Of a stretch of 64,000 nucleotides of DNA, positions 32,289-40,922 are shown piece after piece. Source of the DNA: Inquilinus ginsengisoli_A (GTDB lineage Bacteria; Pseudomonadota; Alphaproteobacteria; DSM-16000; Inquilinaceae). Location: positions 1 to 64,000 of the forward strand of contig NZ_JAVDPW010000006.1 of assembly GCF_031453975.1 (NCBI RefSeq), given 5' to 3'. How positions within the stretch are numbered: the stretch's first letter is position 1; the number at the start of each line of letters is the position of its first letter. Made by a program: the position numbers and the translations under genes. Below the pieces are notes generated by a model. The model had not been told where the DNA came from and did not search any database. It saw only the letters and a list, made by a program, of their open reading frames with translations.

Positions 32289-33791
32289 TCAACCGAGGTC
32301 GAACACGATGCCCTGGGCCAGCGGCAGCTCGCGGCTGTAGTTCACCGTCGCGGTCTGCCGGCGCATATAGGCCTTCCAGGCGTCCGACCCGCTCTCGCGG
32401 CCGCCGCCGGTCTCCTTCTCGCCGCCGAAGGCGCCGCCGATCTCGGCGCCCGAGGTGCCGATGTTGACATTGGCGATGCCGCAATCGCTGCCCGCGGCCG
32501 ACAGGAAGGTCTCGGCCTCGCGGATGTCGGTGGTGAAGATGCAGGAGGACAGACCCTGCGGCACCTCGTTGTGCAGCATCAGCGCCTGGCCGAAATCCCG
32601 GTACTTCAGGACGTAGAGGATGGGCGCGAAGGTCTCGTGCGCGACGATCTCGCTCTGCTTCGGCATCTCGGCGATCGCCGGGCGGACGTAGAAGCCGTTG
32701 GCCGGCACACCCGCCGTGACCTGCTCGCCGCCGGTGATGGTGCCGCCCTGGTCGCGCGCCGCGGCGAGGGCCTTCTGCATGCCGTCGAACGAGGCCTGAT
32801 CGATCAGCGGCCCGACCAGCGTGCCGGTCTCCAGCGGGCTGCCAATGCGAACGGCGCCGTAGGCCTGCTTCAGCGCGGGCAGCAGCTTGTCGTAGACGCT
32901 GTCATGCACGAACAGGCGGCGCAGGCTGGTGCAGCGCTGGCCGGCGGTGCCGACGGCGCCGAACAGGATGGCGCGCACCGCCATGTCGAGATCGGCCGAC
33001 GGGCAGACGATCATGGCGTTGTTGCCGCCCAGCTCGAGCAGCGACCGGCCCATGCGCTTGGCCACCCGCGGACCGACCTCGCGGCCCATCCGGGTCGACC
33101 CGGTGGCCGAGACCAGCGCCACCTTCGGGCTGTCGACCAGGGCCTCGCCGACCTCGCGGCCGCCGATCAGGATCTCGGCCAGGCCGTCCGGCACGCCGCC
33201 GAAGCGCTCGGCCGCCTTGCGGAAGATCGCCATGGTGGCCAGCGCCGTGACCGGGGTCTTCTCCGACGGCTTCCAGATCACCGGGTCGCCGCACACCAAG
33301 GCCAGTGCCGCGTTCCACGACCACACCGCGACCGGGAAGTTGAAGGCCGAGATCACGCCGACCGGGCCCAGCGGATGCCAGGTCTCGGCCATGCGGTGGC
33401 CGGGGCGCTCCGAGGCGATGGTCAGGCCGTACAACTGGCGCGACAGGCCGACCGCGAAGTCGCAGATGTCGATCATCTCCTGGACCTCGCCGAGGCCCTC
33501 CTGGAGGATCTTGCCGGCCTCGATCGAGACCAGCCGGCCCAGCTCGGCCTTGTGGGTGCGCAGCTCCTCGCCCAGCAGGCGGATCAGCTCGCCGCGGCGC
33601 GGCGCCGGCACGGTGCGCCAGTTGAGGAATGCGTTGGCCGACCGCTCGATCGCGGCTGCGACATCGGCGGCGCTGTGCTCGGGCAGGCGGGCGATCTCGG
33701 TGCCGTCGACCGGCGACCGGACCAGCAGGGTGCCGCCGGTCAGGGCGTCGGGATCGAGCCCAAGCCCGCGGTACAGATCGTGCAGCTCCAT
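32289..33791 (-). CDS. amaB: Alpha-aminoadipic semialdehyde / piperidine-6-carboxylate dehydrogenase (ALDH7 type)
   Basis: The 500-residue NAD-dependent aldehyde dehydrogenase has the catalytic Glu253 in SLLELGGNNAM and the nucleophilic Cys287 in GTAGQRCTSLRR. Both motifs are in the form seen in the ALDH7/antiquitin branch, including NNAMIV and the GGAFGGEKETGGGRESGSDAWK end. The branch oxidises alpha-aminoadipate semialdehyde (in equilibrium with piperidine-6-carboxylate) in lysine breakdown, which is the most likely reaction. The start is ATG 33791; the frame remains open upstream, but homology begins here. It is a single gene, divergent from the heme-oxygenase-fold gene at 34073. Confidence 0.9.
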   Translation of the reverse strand: MELHDLYRGLGLDPDALTGGTLLVRSPVDGTEIARLPEHSAADVAAAIERSANAFLNWRTVPAPRRGELIRLLGEELRTHKAELGRLVSIEAGKILQEGLGEVQEMIDICDFAVGLSRQLYGLTIASERPGHRMAETWHPLGPVGVISAFNFPVAVWSWNAALALVCGDPVIWKPSEKTPVTALATMAIFRKAAERFGGVPDGLAEILIGGREVGEALVDSPKVALVSATGSTRMGREVGPRVAKRMGRSLLELGGNNAMIVCPSADLDMAVRAILFGAVGTAGQRCTSLRRLFVHDSVYDKLLPALKQAYGAVRIGSPLETGTLVGPLIDQASFDGMQKALAAARDQGGTITGGEQVTAGVPANGFYVRPAIAEMPKQSEIVAHETFAPILYVLKYRDFGQALMLHNEVPQGLSSCIFTTDIREAETFLSAAGSDCGIANVNIGTSGAEIGGAFGGEKETGGGRESGSDAWKAYMRRQTATVNYSRELPLAQGIVFDLG

Positions 33792-34010
33792 GGACGTGAC
33801 TCCGGAAGATAGGTAAAGCGCAGGGCGCTGATGGGCGGCATTGGTATCGTCGCGGGGGCCCGGGGGCAAGCGCAGCGGCATCAGGGCGGCCGAGCGCGGG
33901 TTGCGGAGGACCGCATTCCGTGGTGGAGATCGGTTGCGGAGCGACGGAAGGTTGCACGCCGCCCGAGCAGGCCTCGGGTCGGCGGCAACCCACGCCTGTT
34001 CGAATCGCGA

Positions 34011-34040
34011 TTGCCTTCTCTGAAAAATAGCATGTAAGAT
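34011..34040 (+). promoter_or_regulatory. Candidate sigma70-type promoter
   Basis: TTGCCT at 34011-34016 and TAAGAT at 34035-34040 are separated by 18 bases in an unusually AT-rich stretch before the gene at 34073. The fit is moderate, and the transcription start is unproven. Confidence 0.4.
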
Positions 34041-34072
34041 TTTCATATATACCGTAAATGGTGGAGACGCGA

Positions 34073-34771
34073 ATGGGCGCGGCGTTTCTCGAGACTTTGC
34101 ATGTCGAGGCCATGACCCTGGTCGCCGCGGTCCGGCGGACCCGCAGCGCGTCCAGCCTGATGGATGGTTCGGCCGGGATCGCGACTTATGCGAACTATCT
34201 GCGCGAGGCCTATCACTACCTGCACGCCACCCAGTCGACCCTGACGCTGGCGGCGGAGCGGATGCTGGAAATCGGCCGCCACCTGCCGCTCGCGCTGCTG
34301 CTGCAGGAAAAGGCGGGCGAGGTGACGGGGCTGGACTTCCTGGCGCTGGACGATCTCGAGGCGCTGGGCTTCAGCCGGGCGGATGTGATCACCTCGGTCC
34401 CGGCGCCGGCCACCCGGGCCTACATCGCCTGGATCAACTTCCTCGGCCATGGCGACCATCCGTCCGGCTATCTCGGCAACGCCTATGTGCTCGAATACCT
34501 CGCCTCGGTCTGCGCCGGCCCGGTGGCCGACGGGCTGGTCCGGTCGGCGCGGATTCCCGGCATCCGCAAGGCGGTGCGCCTGCTGCGCAACCGGGCCGAC
34601 ACCAAGGAAGGCTATGTCCGGACCCTGGCGAACGCCCTGCCGCCGCTGGACGACCCCGAGGAGATCGACGTGATCCTGACCTCCGCCCGGGTGGCGCGGC
34701 TGCTCTATGCCGGGATCCTGACGGCGATCGACGGCATGTCGGCGATGCCCGCCCGCCGCAGCCCGGCCTGA
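34073..34771 (+). CDS. Heme-oxygenase/TenA-fold iron-containing redox-type protein
   Basis: The 232-residue helical protein fits the heme-oxygenase-like (PF14518-type) superfamily, with repeating helices holding His and Glu residues: REAYHYLHATQSTLTLAAERM, LPLALLLQEKAGEV and NFLGHGDHPSGYLGNAYVLEYLA. Members with conserved E/H sets bind di-iron and act as oxidases; here the pattern of acidic and His residues suggests metal binding, but cofactor and substrate are unknown. I use ATG 34073 because GGTGGAG lies 6 bases before it. ATG 34058 is in frame but has no ribosome binding site. The methyltransferase follows 71 bases downstream on the same strand. Confidence 0.72.
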   Translation: MGAAFLETLHVEAMTLVAAVRRTRSASSLMDGSAGIATYANYLREAYHYLHATQSTLTLAAERMLEIGRHLPLALLLQEKAGEVTGLDFLALDDLEALGFSRADVITSVPAPATRAYIAWINFLGHGDHPSGYLGNAYVLEYLASVCAGPVADGLVRSARIPGIRKAVRLLRNRADTKEGYVRTLANALPPLDDPEEIDVILTSARVARLLYAGILTAIDGMSAMPARRSPA

Positions 34772-34842
34772 GATCCCGGTGCCGTCTGTATCTGCCGCCT
34801 GCACCATCTGGTAGAAAACGCCGCTCGAACAAGACGGCTGCG

Positions 34843-35664
34843 ATGGGGGATGCGATGGAAGACGGCGTGGCGATCAACCGGGCGCATTGGGACGAGCGGG
34901 TGGCCGTCCATGTCCGCTCCGCCTTCTACAATGTCGACGGCTTCCGGCGCGGCGAGACCGACCTGACCCCGATCGAGGCGGCGGAGATCGGCGACATCGC
35001 CGGCCTCCGGGTGGCCCATCTGCAGTGCCATTTCGGCATGGACACGATGTACCTGGCCCGCCGTGGCGCTAGGGTCACCGGGCTCGACTTCTCGGCCAAC
35101 GCCGTCGCTGCGGCGCGAACCCTGGCGGCCGAGACCGGCAGCAGCGCCGAGTTCGTCGAAGGCAACGTCACCGATGCGCCGCGGCTGCTGGGCGAGGGGC
35201 TGTACGACCTCGTCTTCACCAGCTGGGGCACCATCCTCTGGCTACCGGACATCGTCCGCTGGGCCGAGGTGGTGGCGGCGTTGCTGAAGCCGGGCGGGCG
35301 ACTCTACTTCCTCGACGGGCACCCGGCGGCGCGGGCCCTGGACCAGGCGGGGCCTGAGGCCCCGATCTTGCCGACCTACGCCTACTTCCGCGACACGCCG
35401 CTGGTGTTCGAAGGCCAGGGCAGCTACGCCGACCGCGGTGCCGCCTTCACCCACACCCGCACGGTCGAATGGGACCATCCGCTCGGCGCCGTCATCGGCG
35501 CGTTGCTGGCGGCCGGGATGCGGCTGACGGCCTTGCGCGAGCATGATGCCGCCGCCTGGCAGATGTGGCCTTGCCTGGTGCAGGGGGCGGACGGGATGTG
35601 GCGGATGCCGGCGGACCGGCCGAACCTGCCGCTCAGCGTCACCATCGAGGCGGTGAAGGGCTGA
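34843..35664 (+). CDS. Class I SAM-dependent methyltransferase
   Basis: The 273-residue protein has motif I VAHLQCHFGMDTMYLARRG, the acidic end of strand 2 in VTGLDFSANAV, the motif II-type FVEGNV and LYDLVFTSWGTILW, and KPGGRLYFLDG (motif III). The N-terminus (INRAHWDERVAVH) is that of a group of small-molecule methyltransferases. The acceptor is unknown. ATG 34843 is the first start, and ATG 34855 has the better-placed GGGGGA ribosome binding site. It is likely co-transcribed with the heme-oxygenase-fold gene, since only 71 bases separate them, and is convergent with minE. Confidence 0.85.
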   Translation: MGDAMEDGVAINRAHWDERVAVHVRSAFYNVDGFRRGETDLTPIEAAEIGDIAGLRVAHLQCHFGMDTMYLARRGARVTGLDFSANAVAAARTLAAETGSSAEFVEGNVTDAPRLLGEGLYDLVFTSWGTILWLPDIVRWAEVVAALLKPGGRLYFLDGHPAARALDQAGPEAPILPTYAYFRDTPLVFEGQGSYADRGAAFTHTRTVEWDHPLGAVIGALLAAGMRLTALREHDAAAWQMWPCLVQGADGMWRMPADRPNLPLSVTIEAVKG

Positions 35665-35717
35665 GGATGGTCTAGGAGCGGGGTGCCGATTGCAACGGCT
35701 GTCCCCGGACCGCCGGA

Positions 35718-35765
35718 CCGGTTCTCACGAGGGGCTTCCGCATCGCCCCTTCTGTGTGAGACCGG
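35718..35765. terminator. Double hairpin between convergent methyltransferase and minE
   Basis: The outer arms (CCGGTTCTCAC and GTGAGACCGG) enclose an inner AGGGGC/GCCCCT stem, giving a cruciform of about 48 bases between two converging genes. No long T-run follows, so termination efficiency is uncertain. Confidence 0.5.
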
Positions 35766-35773
35766 CCGGGCGT

Positions 35774-36052
35774 TCAGCCGCGCAGTGCGACCCGGGCCGG
35801 GCCGGCCGGGGTCGGGATCTCGATGTCGACCTCGAGGGTCGAGACCGAATTGCCGCGGTCGAGCTTGACCTGCACCTTCTCGCGGTCGATCGCGATGTGC
35901 TTGGCGATCACCGCCAGGATCTCCTCCTGCAGGATCGCCACCAGGTCGGACCGGCCGCCGATCGAGGACCGCTCATGCGCCAGCAGGATCTGCAGCCGCT
36001 CGCGAGCCACCGGGGCGGAACTGCGCTTGCTGAAGAAGCTGAACAGGCTCAT
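35774..36052 (-). CDS. minE: Cell-division topological specificity factor MinE
   Basis: The 92-residue protein has the usual N-terminal membrane-targeting and MinD-binding part (MSLFSFFSKRSS, then ARERLQILLAHER) and the C-terminal topological domain (EEILAVIAKHIAIDREKVQVKLDRG). It stimulates MinD ATPase and drives the pole-to-pole oscillation that keeps FtsZ at mid-cell. Its ATG overlaps the minD stop by 4 bases, so it is translationally coupled. It is the last gene of the minC-minD-minE operon. Confidence 0.97.
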   Translation of the reverse strand: MSLFSFFSKRSSAPVARERLQILLAHERSSIGGRSDLVAILQEEILAVIAKHIAIDREKVQVKLDRGNSVSTLEVDIEIPTPAGPARVALRG

Positions 36053-36864
36053 GCCACCCTCCGACCGAACAGCTTGGCGAAGATGCCCTTCTTGTCGCTC
36101 GGGACGGTCATCTCCAGGGTCTCGCCGCGCAGGCGCTTGGCGGCGTCGAAATAGGCCCGGGCCGGGGCGCTCATCGGGGCGTTCAGCGTGACCGGCGCGC
36201 CCATGTTCGAGGCCCGCAGCACCTCCTCGCTCTCGGGGATGATGCCGAGCAGCGGGATCGACAGGATCTCGATGACGTCGTCGACCTTCAGCATCTCGCC
36301 GCGTTCGGCCCGGACCGGGTCGTAGCGGGTCAGCAGCAGGTGCTTCTCGACGCGCTCACCCTTCTCGGCGCGCTCGGTCTTCGAATCGAGCAGGCCGATG
36401 ATGCGGTCGGAGTCGCGGACCGAGGAGACCTCCGGGTTGGTCACGACCACGGCAGTGTCGGCATGGCGCATCGCCAGGACCGCGCCCTTCTCGATGCCGG
36501 CCGGGCTGTCGCAGATCACCCAGTCGAACTTTTCCTTCAGTTCGTTGATGACGCGCGACACGCCTTCCATGGTCAGCGCGTCCTTGTCGCGGGTCTGCGA
36601 CGCGGCCAGCAGCGACAGGGTGTCGATCCGCTTGTCGCGGATCAGCGCCTGCGCCAGCTTCGCGTCGCCCTGCACCACGTTGATCAGGTCGAACACCACC
36701 CGGCGCTCGGAGCCCATCACCAGGTCGAGGTTGCGCAATCCCACGTCGAAATCGACCACCACCACATTCTGCCCGCTCTGCGCCAATGCGGCGCCCAGCG
36801 CGGCGGTGGAGGTCGTCTTGCCGACGCCGCCCTTGCCGGATGTCACGACCAAGACTTTGGCCAT
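36049..36864 (-). CDS. minD: Septum-site-determining ATPase MinD
   Basis: The 271-residue ParA-type ATPase has the deviant Walker A SGKGGVGKTTSTA (residues 9-21), VVDFDVGLRNLDL, the DSPAGIE switch region and a C-terminal amphipathic helix (SDKKGIFAKLFGRRV) that places the ATP-bound dimer on the inner membrane. It recruits MinC and is released by MinE. The start is ATG 36864, 23 bases after minC. All expected residues are present. Confidence 0.98.
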   Translation of the reverse strand: MAKVLVVTSGKGGVGKTTSTAALGAALAQSGQNVVVVDFDVGLRNLDLVMGSERRVVFDLINVVQGDAKLAQALIRDKRIDTLSLLAASQTRDKDALTMEGVSRVINELKEKFDWVICDSPAGIEKGAVLAMRHADTAVVVTNPEVSSVRDSDRIIGLLDSKTERAEKGERVEKHLLLTRYDPVRAERGEMLKVDDVIEILSIPLLGIIPESEEVLRASNMGAPVTLNAPMSAPARAYFDAAKRLRGETLEMTVPSDKKGIFAKLFGRRVA

Positions 36865-36887
36865 ATTCGCTGCTCTCCTCTAATGCC

Positions 36888-37601
36888 TCAGTCCAGGGCT
36901 GCCATGATCATCACATCGCCGTCGAGCCAGGCCTGCACGGTCTTGCCGCGCAGCTTCGGCTCCATGTCGTCGGCGGTCTTGTAGAGCCCGTCGATCGCCA
37001 GCAGTTCGGCCTCGAGCTTCCGGCAGAAGATCCGGGCCTGCCCGTTGCCGTTCGACCCCGCGATGGCCCGGCCGCGCAGCGTGCCGTAGATGTGGATCGA
37101 CCCGCCGGCGATGATCTCCGCCCCCGATGCCACCGACCCGACCACGGTCACGTCGCCCTCCGGAAAGATCACCGACTGGCCGGATCGCACCGGCCGGTCG
37201 AGCAGCAGCGACGCCGCCGGCGGAGGTTCGGCGGGCGCCGCGGCAGCCGGCGCGCCGTCCGGAATTTCGATCAGCCCGGCCGGCCGGCTGCCGGTCATCA
37301 TCGGCGGCAGGCCCCAGGCCTCGGAGCCGAGCCAGGCCGGGTCGGCGCCTTCGATCCCGATCAGCCGGATGTCGCGGCGCTGCAGGTCCTCGATCAACGC
37401 GGTGAGGTCCTGCTTGCGCATCGGCAGGGCCGACAGGTCGACCACCACGGGCCGGCCTTGGAAGAACGCAGGCGACCGCTGGATCTGCGTGTCGAGTTCG
37501 ATGAGCCAGTCCGTGATCGGCGGCTCGGGCGCGAGCACGAGCGCCATGAAGGAGCGACCACGGAAACGGATGGCGGGGCGGGGGCGAGCTGCTGTTGTCA
37601 C
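36888..37601 (-). CDS. minC: Septum-site-determining protein MinC (GTG start)
   Basis: The 237-residue FtsZ inhibitor has the N-terminal MinC-N domain (PAIRFRGRSFMALVLAPEPP), a long Pro/Ala linker (DGAPAAAAPAEPPPAAS), and the C-terminal beta-helix that binds MinD (PVRSGQSVIFPEGDVTVVGSVASGAE, split over repeats with GGSIHIYGTLRGRA). The start is a GTG at 37601, chosen because the domain starts within six residues; no ATG is available near it, and the frame is open far upstream without homology. It opens the minCDE operon. Confidence 0.95.
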   Translation of the reverse strand: MTTAARPRPAIRFRGRSFMALVLAPEPPITDWLIELDTQIQRSPAFFQGRPVVVDLSALPMRKQDLTALIEDLQRRDIRLIGIEGADPAWLGSEAWGLPPMMTGSRPAGLIEIPDGAPAAAAPAEPPPAASLLLDRPVRSGQSVIFPEGDVTVVGSVASGAEIIAGGSIHIYGTLRGRAIAGSNGNGQARIFCRKLEAELLAIDGLYKTADDMEPKLRGKTVQAWLDGDVMIMAALD

Positions 37602-37916
37602 GGTCAGGGGCGTAGCCGGGCGCGATCCGGCCGTCAACACAGGGGTTTCATCACCATTGAACCCGGTTCGATCCGGATATGCAACAGGTTGTGGTTCCCA
37701 TGGTGCCGAACCGCCATGTGTTGTGTGGGGGATCGTTCCGATCGCGGCCGAATTGCAAAGCTTTCGCCGGGTCTCCGGGCGCTGGGATCCCGGCATGGCC
37801 GCCAGGCCGCGCCCGACATCCGTCCCGATCGCGGCGGCAAGCGAGAGGCAGCGCAGGGCGACTCGGAATCGGGGGGCGGAGATGGCGGCCGCAACCGCAG
37901 CCGGATGGCTGGCGTG
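37602..37916. other. Intergenic region between minC and the pseudouridine synthase gene
   Basis: No gene is seen in these 315 bases. They lie upstream of minC and downstream of the pseudouridine synthase gene, so they hold the min operon promoter. GC content drops around 37640-37740, but I cannot pick a convincing -35/-10 pair or a hairpin. Confidence 0.5.
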
Positions 37917-38618
37917 TCAGGCCGCGGTATCGGTGGCGAAGCGGCGCAGGGTGCCGGCCAGATGCGGCGGCGGCGGTGCCTCGGCGGCGACCGGCGGCTT
38001 CTTCGGGTACAGCGGCACCGACACGGCACGGGCGTGCAGGTGCAGCGGCGGCGCCTCCGGCCCGCGCCCGGCGGTGCCGTAGATCGCGTCGCCCAGGATC
38101 GGGAAGCCGGAGGCGGCGCAATGCAGCCGCAACTGGTGCGTGCGTCCGGTCAGGGGCCGCAGCTTCAGCCAGCTCAGGCCCTCGGCGCGGCCGAGCACGC
38201 GGAACTCGCTCTGTGCCGGCTGGCCTTGCGGATCGACCTTCATCCACCAACCGCGGTCTGGCGATTTGCGGGCCAGCGGCAGGTCGATGCGGCCCTCATC
38301 CTCGGCCGGACTGCCTTCGACCACGGCCCAGTAGGTCTTCACCACCTTGCCGGAAGCGAACAGGTCGCCCAGCTTTGCCGTGGCCTTGCGGTGGCGTCCG
38401 AGCACCAGGCAGCCGCTGGTGTCCTTGTCCAGGCGGTGGGCGAGGGCGGGCGGCTGCGGCAGGCCGAAGCGCAGGGCGTCGAGATGGTGGTCCAGCACCG
38501 GCCCACCCTTCGGCCCGGCATGCACGGGCAGCCCCGCCGGCTTGTCGATCACCAGCATCATCCCGTCGCGGTACAGCAGGCGGGCCAGGATCTCGGCATC
38601 GGTGGGGGCGGCGATCAT
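37917..38618 (-). CDS. RluA-family pseudouridine synthase
   Basis: The 233-residue enzyme isomerises uridine to pseudouridine in rRNA or tRNA. The catalytic motif is HRLDKDTSG with Asp64. LLYRDGMMLVIDKPAGLPVH gives the usual opening strand, and LRPLTGRTHQLRLHCAASGFPILGDAIYG is the conserved C-terminal RNA- and uridine-binding part. There is no N-terminal S4 domain, as in the RluA/TruC/YqcB-like short members, so the site modified cannot be told. Start is ATG 38618; further codons upstream run into a REP-like element and are rejected. Confidence 0.92.
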   Translation of the reverse strand: MIAAPTDAEILARLLYRDGMMLVIDKPAGLPVHAGPKGGPVLDHHLDALRFGLPQPPALAHRLDKDTSGCLVLGRHRKATAKLGDLFASGKVVKTYWAVVEGSPAEDEGRIDLPLARKSPDRGWWMKVDPQGQPAQSEFRVLGRAEGLSWLKLRPLTGRTHQLRLHCAASGFPILGDAIYGTAGRGPEAPPLHLHARAVSVPLYPKKPPVAAEAPPPPHLAGTLRRFATDTAA

Positions 38619-38683
38619 GCCCGCGTCATCGCACCGGACGGGGGCGGGTTGCAATGGGAATGGGGGAGCAGACAGCCCTTCAC

Positions 38684-38770
38684 CGTCATTGCGAGCCCCG
38701 AAGGGGCGCGACAATCCATGTCGCCGGGTAGAACGGCGGGATGGATTGCTTCGCTGCGCTCGCAATGACG
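38684..38770. repeat. REP-like inverted repeat (CGTCATTGCGAG type)
   Basis: The perfect 12-base ends CGTCATTGCGAG and CTCGCAATGACG enclose an inner CAATCCAT/ATGGATTG pair. This is a common dispersed repeat of Gram-negative genomes. It lies between the pseudouridine synthase gene and the His-rich protein gene, both on the minus strand. Confidence 0.85.
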
Positions 38771-38865
38771 GGAGGGTTCAAGGAATATCTAGGCAGCGTG
38801 AACTACATCGTATAACCGACAGATACAGAAAGATTATCCATTAGTTATCTTCACCCGGGCGACGC

Positions 38866-39096
38866 TCAGTGGTGCCGGTTGTGCTGCCACTCGCGTGACA
38901 CGCGGGCTTCGCAGCTGTGGCGGGCATGGGAGGAATGGATATGGCCGCAGGAGGCCTGTTGCCGGTGGTGCAGCGACTCCGCGTGCCGGTGGTTGTCGTG
39001 GCGCTGCGGGGCGGCCTGGGCCGTGGCGAAGGTTGCCGGCACGGCCAGGATCAGAGCGGCCGCAAGCAGCAGAGGACGATGGGATTTGAGAAGCAT
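38866..39096 (-). CDS. Small secreted His-rich protein
   Basis: The 76-residue product has a signal peptide (MLLKSHRPLLLAAALILAVP with an A-x-A site near TAQA-AP). The mature part of about 45 residues is rich in His (about 12), with two Cys in SCGHIHSSHARHSC. That composition suggests binding of zinc, copper or nickel in the periplasm. No family is recognised. The start is the ATG at 39096 after AAGGGGCT, and the longer frame from 39138 would hide the signal peptide. It is a single gene with no obvious metal-related neighbour. Confidence 0.65.
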   Translation of the reverse strand: MLLKSHRPLLLAAALILAVPATFATAQAAPQRHDNHRHAESLHHRQQASCGHIHSSHARHSCEARVSREWQHNRHH

Positions 39097-39233
39097 CGGG
39101 AGCCCCTTGGTCTCCGGGAAGGAATGCCTGATTGGCACGCAGATTCCACGAAGCCCGGAAACGATTCCGTCGACGCCGGGAAGAAGATCGCGGAATACTT
39201 CTCAAGAACCGGTCGCAATGGGCTGTTTTGCCG

Positions 39234-39818
39234 TCATTGTGAATCGATGCTCCGCCAGCCGTGCAGCAGCCGGCGGCCGGTGATCTCGAAGGCGTAGCGG
39301 TTGCCGCCATTGCCCGGCGGCTGGTCGGCATCGCGGCCGATCGGCCGATCCAGGAGATGGCATAGATACAGGGCGCCGACGGCGCCATGCGAGACGATGG
39401 CGATGTCGCCTTCGGCCGGTGCCCGGCGCAGCACCTCATCGACCGCGGCGACGATGCGGGCCTGGGCGTCGACCGCCCGCTCCCAGCCGCGCACGCTCTC
39501 CTGCGGCCGGGCGAAGAAGGTATCGGCCATCGCTTCGAACTCGAGCTTCGGCAGATAACCGGTTGACGAACGGTCGTTTTCGCCCAGCTCTGCGATCTCA
39601 GTGACGGGCAGGCCCAGCGCGTCGGCCAGGATCGCCGCACCGTCGATCGCCTTGCGCTCGGTGCTGCAGAACACGGCGCGGAGATCGGCCACCCAGGGCT
39701 GTTGCAGCACCCCTCGCATCCGGGTCCGGCCGCGCTCCGACAGCGGCCAGTCCGGCACCGGCACCGCCGGGTCGATCGCCACATCGGGATGGGTGATGAA
39801 ATGGACGGTCTGCGGCAT
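39234..39818 (-). CDS. Histidine phosphatase-superfamily protein with altered first motif
   Basis: The 194-residue protein has the layout of branch 1 histidine phosphatases. The opening strand reads VHFITHPDVAI, where the usual L-x-R-H-G is replaced by ITHP, so the phosphorylated His is kept but the Arg and Gly beside it are not. WPLSERGRTRM and FCSTERKAIDGAAILAD follow as in the family, and the second catalytic His lies in IAIVSHGAVGAL. Loss of the first Arg should lower or change activity, so a phosphate- or nucleotide-binding role is possible. It is divergent from the PPK2 gene, about 150 bases away. Confidence 0.82.
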   Translation of the reverse strand: MPQTVHFITHPDVAIDPAVPVPDWPLSERGRTRMRGVLQQPWVADLRAVFCSTERKAIDGAAILADALGLPVTEIAELGENDRSSTGYLPKLEFEAMADTFFARPQESVRGWERAVDAQARIVAAVDEVLRRAPAEGDIAIVSHGAVGALYLCHLLDRPIGRDADQPPGNGGNRYAFEITGRRLLHGWRSIDSQ

Positions 39819-39966
39819 CGGCTCCCTCGGATCTCGCGTGCGTCTTCCATGATCCCCGATCGCCGGTCAGCGCGCCATCGGGCGGCGAACAAACGCCGCC
39901 ATCGATCGTTGTGGACCGCACGCGCCCGGATGCGACAGGCTGGGCGCAACGCAGCGGGAGGGGACG

Positions 39967-40845
39967 ATGGTCAAGCTGGACAAGCTGGCGAAGCGCTACC
40001 GGATCGACGACGGTGACGGCTTCCGCCTCAAGGACTGGGATCCCGCCGACACCAACGGCCTGGACGACAAGGATGCGGCGCAGGAGGCGCTGGTCCAGAG
40101 CGTGGCCAAGCTGGCCGAGATGCAGGACATGCTCTACGCCCAGGACCACTGGTCGGTGCTGCTGATCTTCCAGGCGATGGACGCAGCCGGCAAGGACAGC
40201 ACCATCAAGCATGTGATGTCCGGGGTGAACCCGCAGGGCTGCCAGGTCACCGCCTTCAAGCAGCCTTCGGCACAGGAGCTCGACCACGACTTCATGTGGC
40301 GCACCACCGCGAATCTGCCGGAGCGCGGGCGGATCGGCATCTTCAACCGGTCCTACTACGAGGAGGTGCTGGTGGTCCGGGTGCATCCGGAGATCCTGGC
40401 CAACCAGCGGCTGCCGCCCAAGCTGGTGACCAAGAAGATCTGGAAGGAGCGCTACGAGGACATCAACGCCTTCGAGCGCTACCTCGCCCGCAACGGCACC
40501 CTGGTGCTGAAGTTCTTCCTCAACGTATCGAAGGAAGAGCAGAAGAAGCGCTTCCTGGCCCGGCTCGACGAGCCGGAGAAGCACTGGAAGTTCCAGCCCA
40601 GCGATGTGGCCGAGCGCCAGCACTGGGACGCCTATATGAAGGCCTATGAGGAGATGATCCGGGCCACGGCGACGCCGCAAGGGCCCTGGCACGTCATCCC
40701 GGCCGACAGCAAATGGTTCACCCGGCTGGCGGTGGCCAGCGCCGTGGTCGAGGCCATGCAGGGGCTGGACCTGCACTACCCCAAGGTCGACCCGAAGCTC
40801 GGCGACAAGCTGAACGCGGCGCGGACGGCGCTGGAGAACGAATAG
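39967..40845 (+). CDS. Polyphosphate kinase 2 (PPK2) family
   Basis: The 292-residue protein has the PPK2 core: Walker A FQAMDAAGKDSTIKHVMSG (about residues 69-87), the TANLPERGRIGIFNRSYYEE lid and Walker B region, and the RFLARLDEPEKHWKF segment. PPK2 enzymes move phosphate between polyphosphate and nucleoside mono- or diphosphates in the cytoplasm. The single-domain length of about 290 is that of class I or III enzymes, and the preferred nucleotide cannot be fixed here. ATG 39967 follows GGGAGGGG. It is divergent from the histidine phosphatase-like gene, which may be a chance neighbour. Confidence 0.93.
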   Translation: MVKLDKLAKRYRIDDGDGFRLKDWDPADTNGLDDKDAAQEALVQSVAKLAEMQDMLYAQDHWSVLLIFQAMDAAGKDSTIKHVMSGVNPQGCQVTAFKQPSAQELDHDFMWRTTANLPERGRIGIFNRSYYEEVLVVRVHPEILANQRLPPKLVTKKIWKERYEDINAFERYLARNGTLVLKFFLNVSKEEQKKRFLARLDEPEKHWKFQPSDVAERQHWDAYMKAYEEMIRATATPQGPWHVIPADSKWFTRLAVASAVVEAMQGLDLHYPKVDPKLGDKLNAARTALENE

Positions 40846-40864
40846 CCGCGACACAGGCGGCTTC

Positions 40865-40893
40865 CTGACAGCCATATAGCTATTTAATATGAA
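40865..40893 (+). promoter_or_regulatory. Candidate promoter of the secreted hydrolase gene
   Basis: CTGACA at 40865-40870 and TATGAA at 40888-40893 are 17 bases apart within an AT-rich block (40873-40912) that contrasts with the high-GC surroundings. The gene at 40923 starts 30 bases further on. Confidence 0.38.
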
Positions 40894-40922
40894 ATTGTTA
40901 TAGTCATTTTTTGAGAGATGAA

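Noticed and set aside
39967..40845. PPK2 and histidine phosphatase-like gene as a polyphosphate pathway unit
   Set aside because: The genes are divergent and the phosphatase motif is altered. Proximity alone is not enough.
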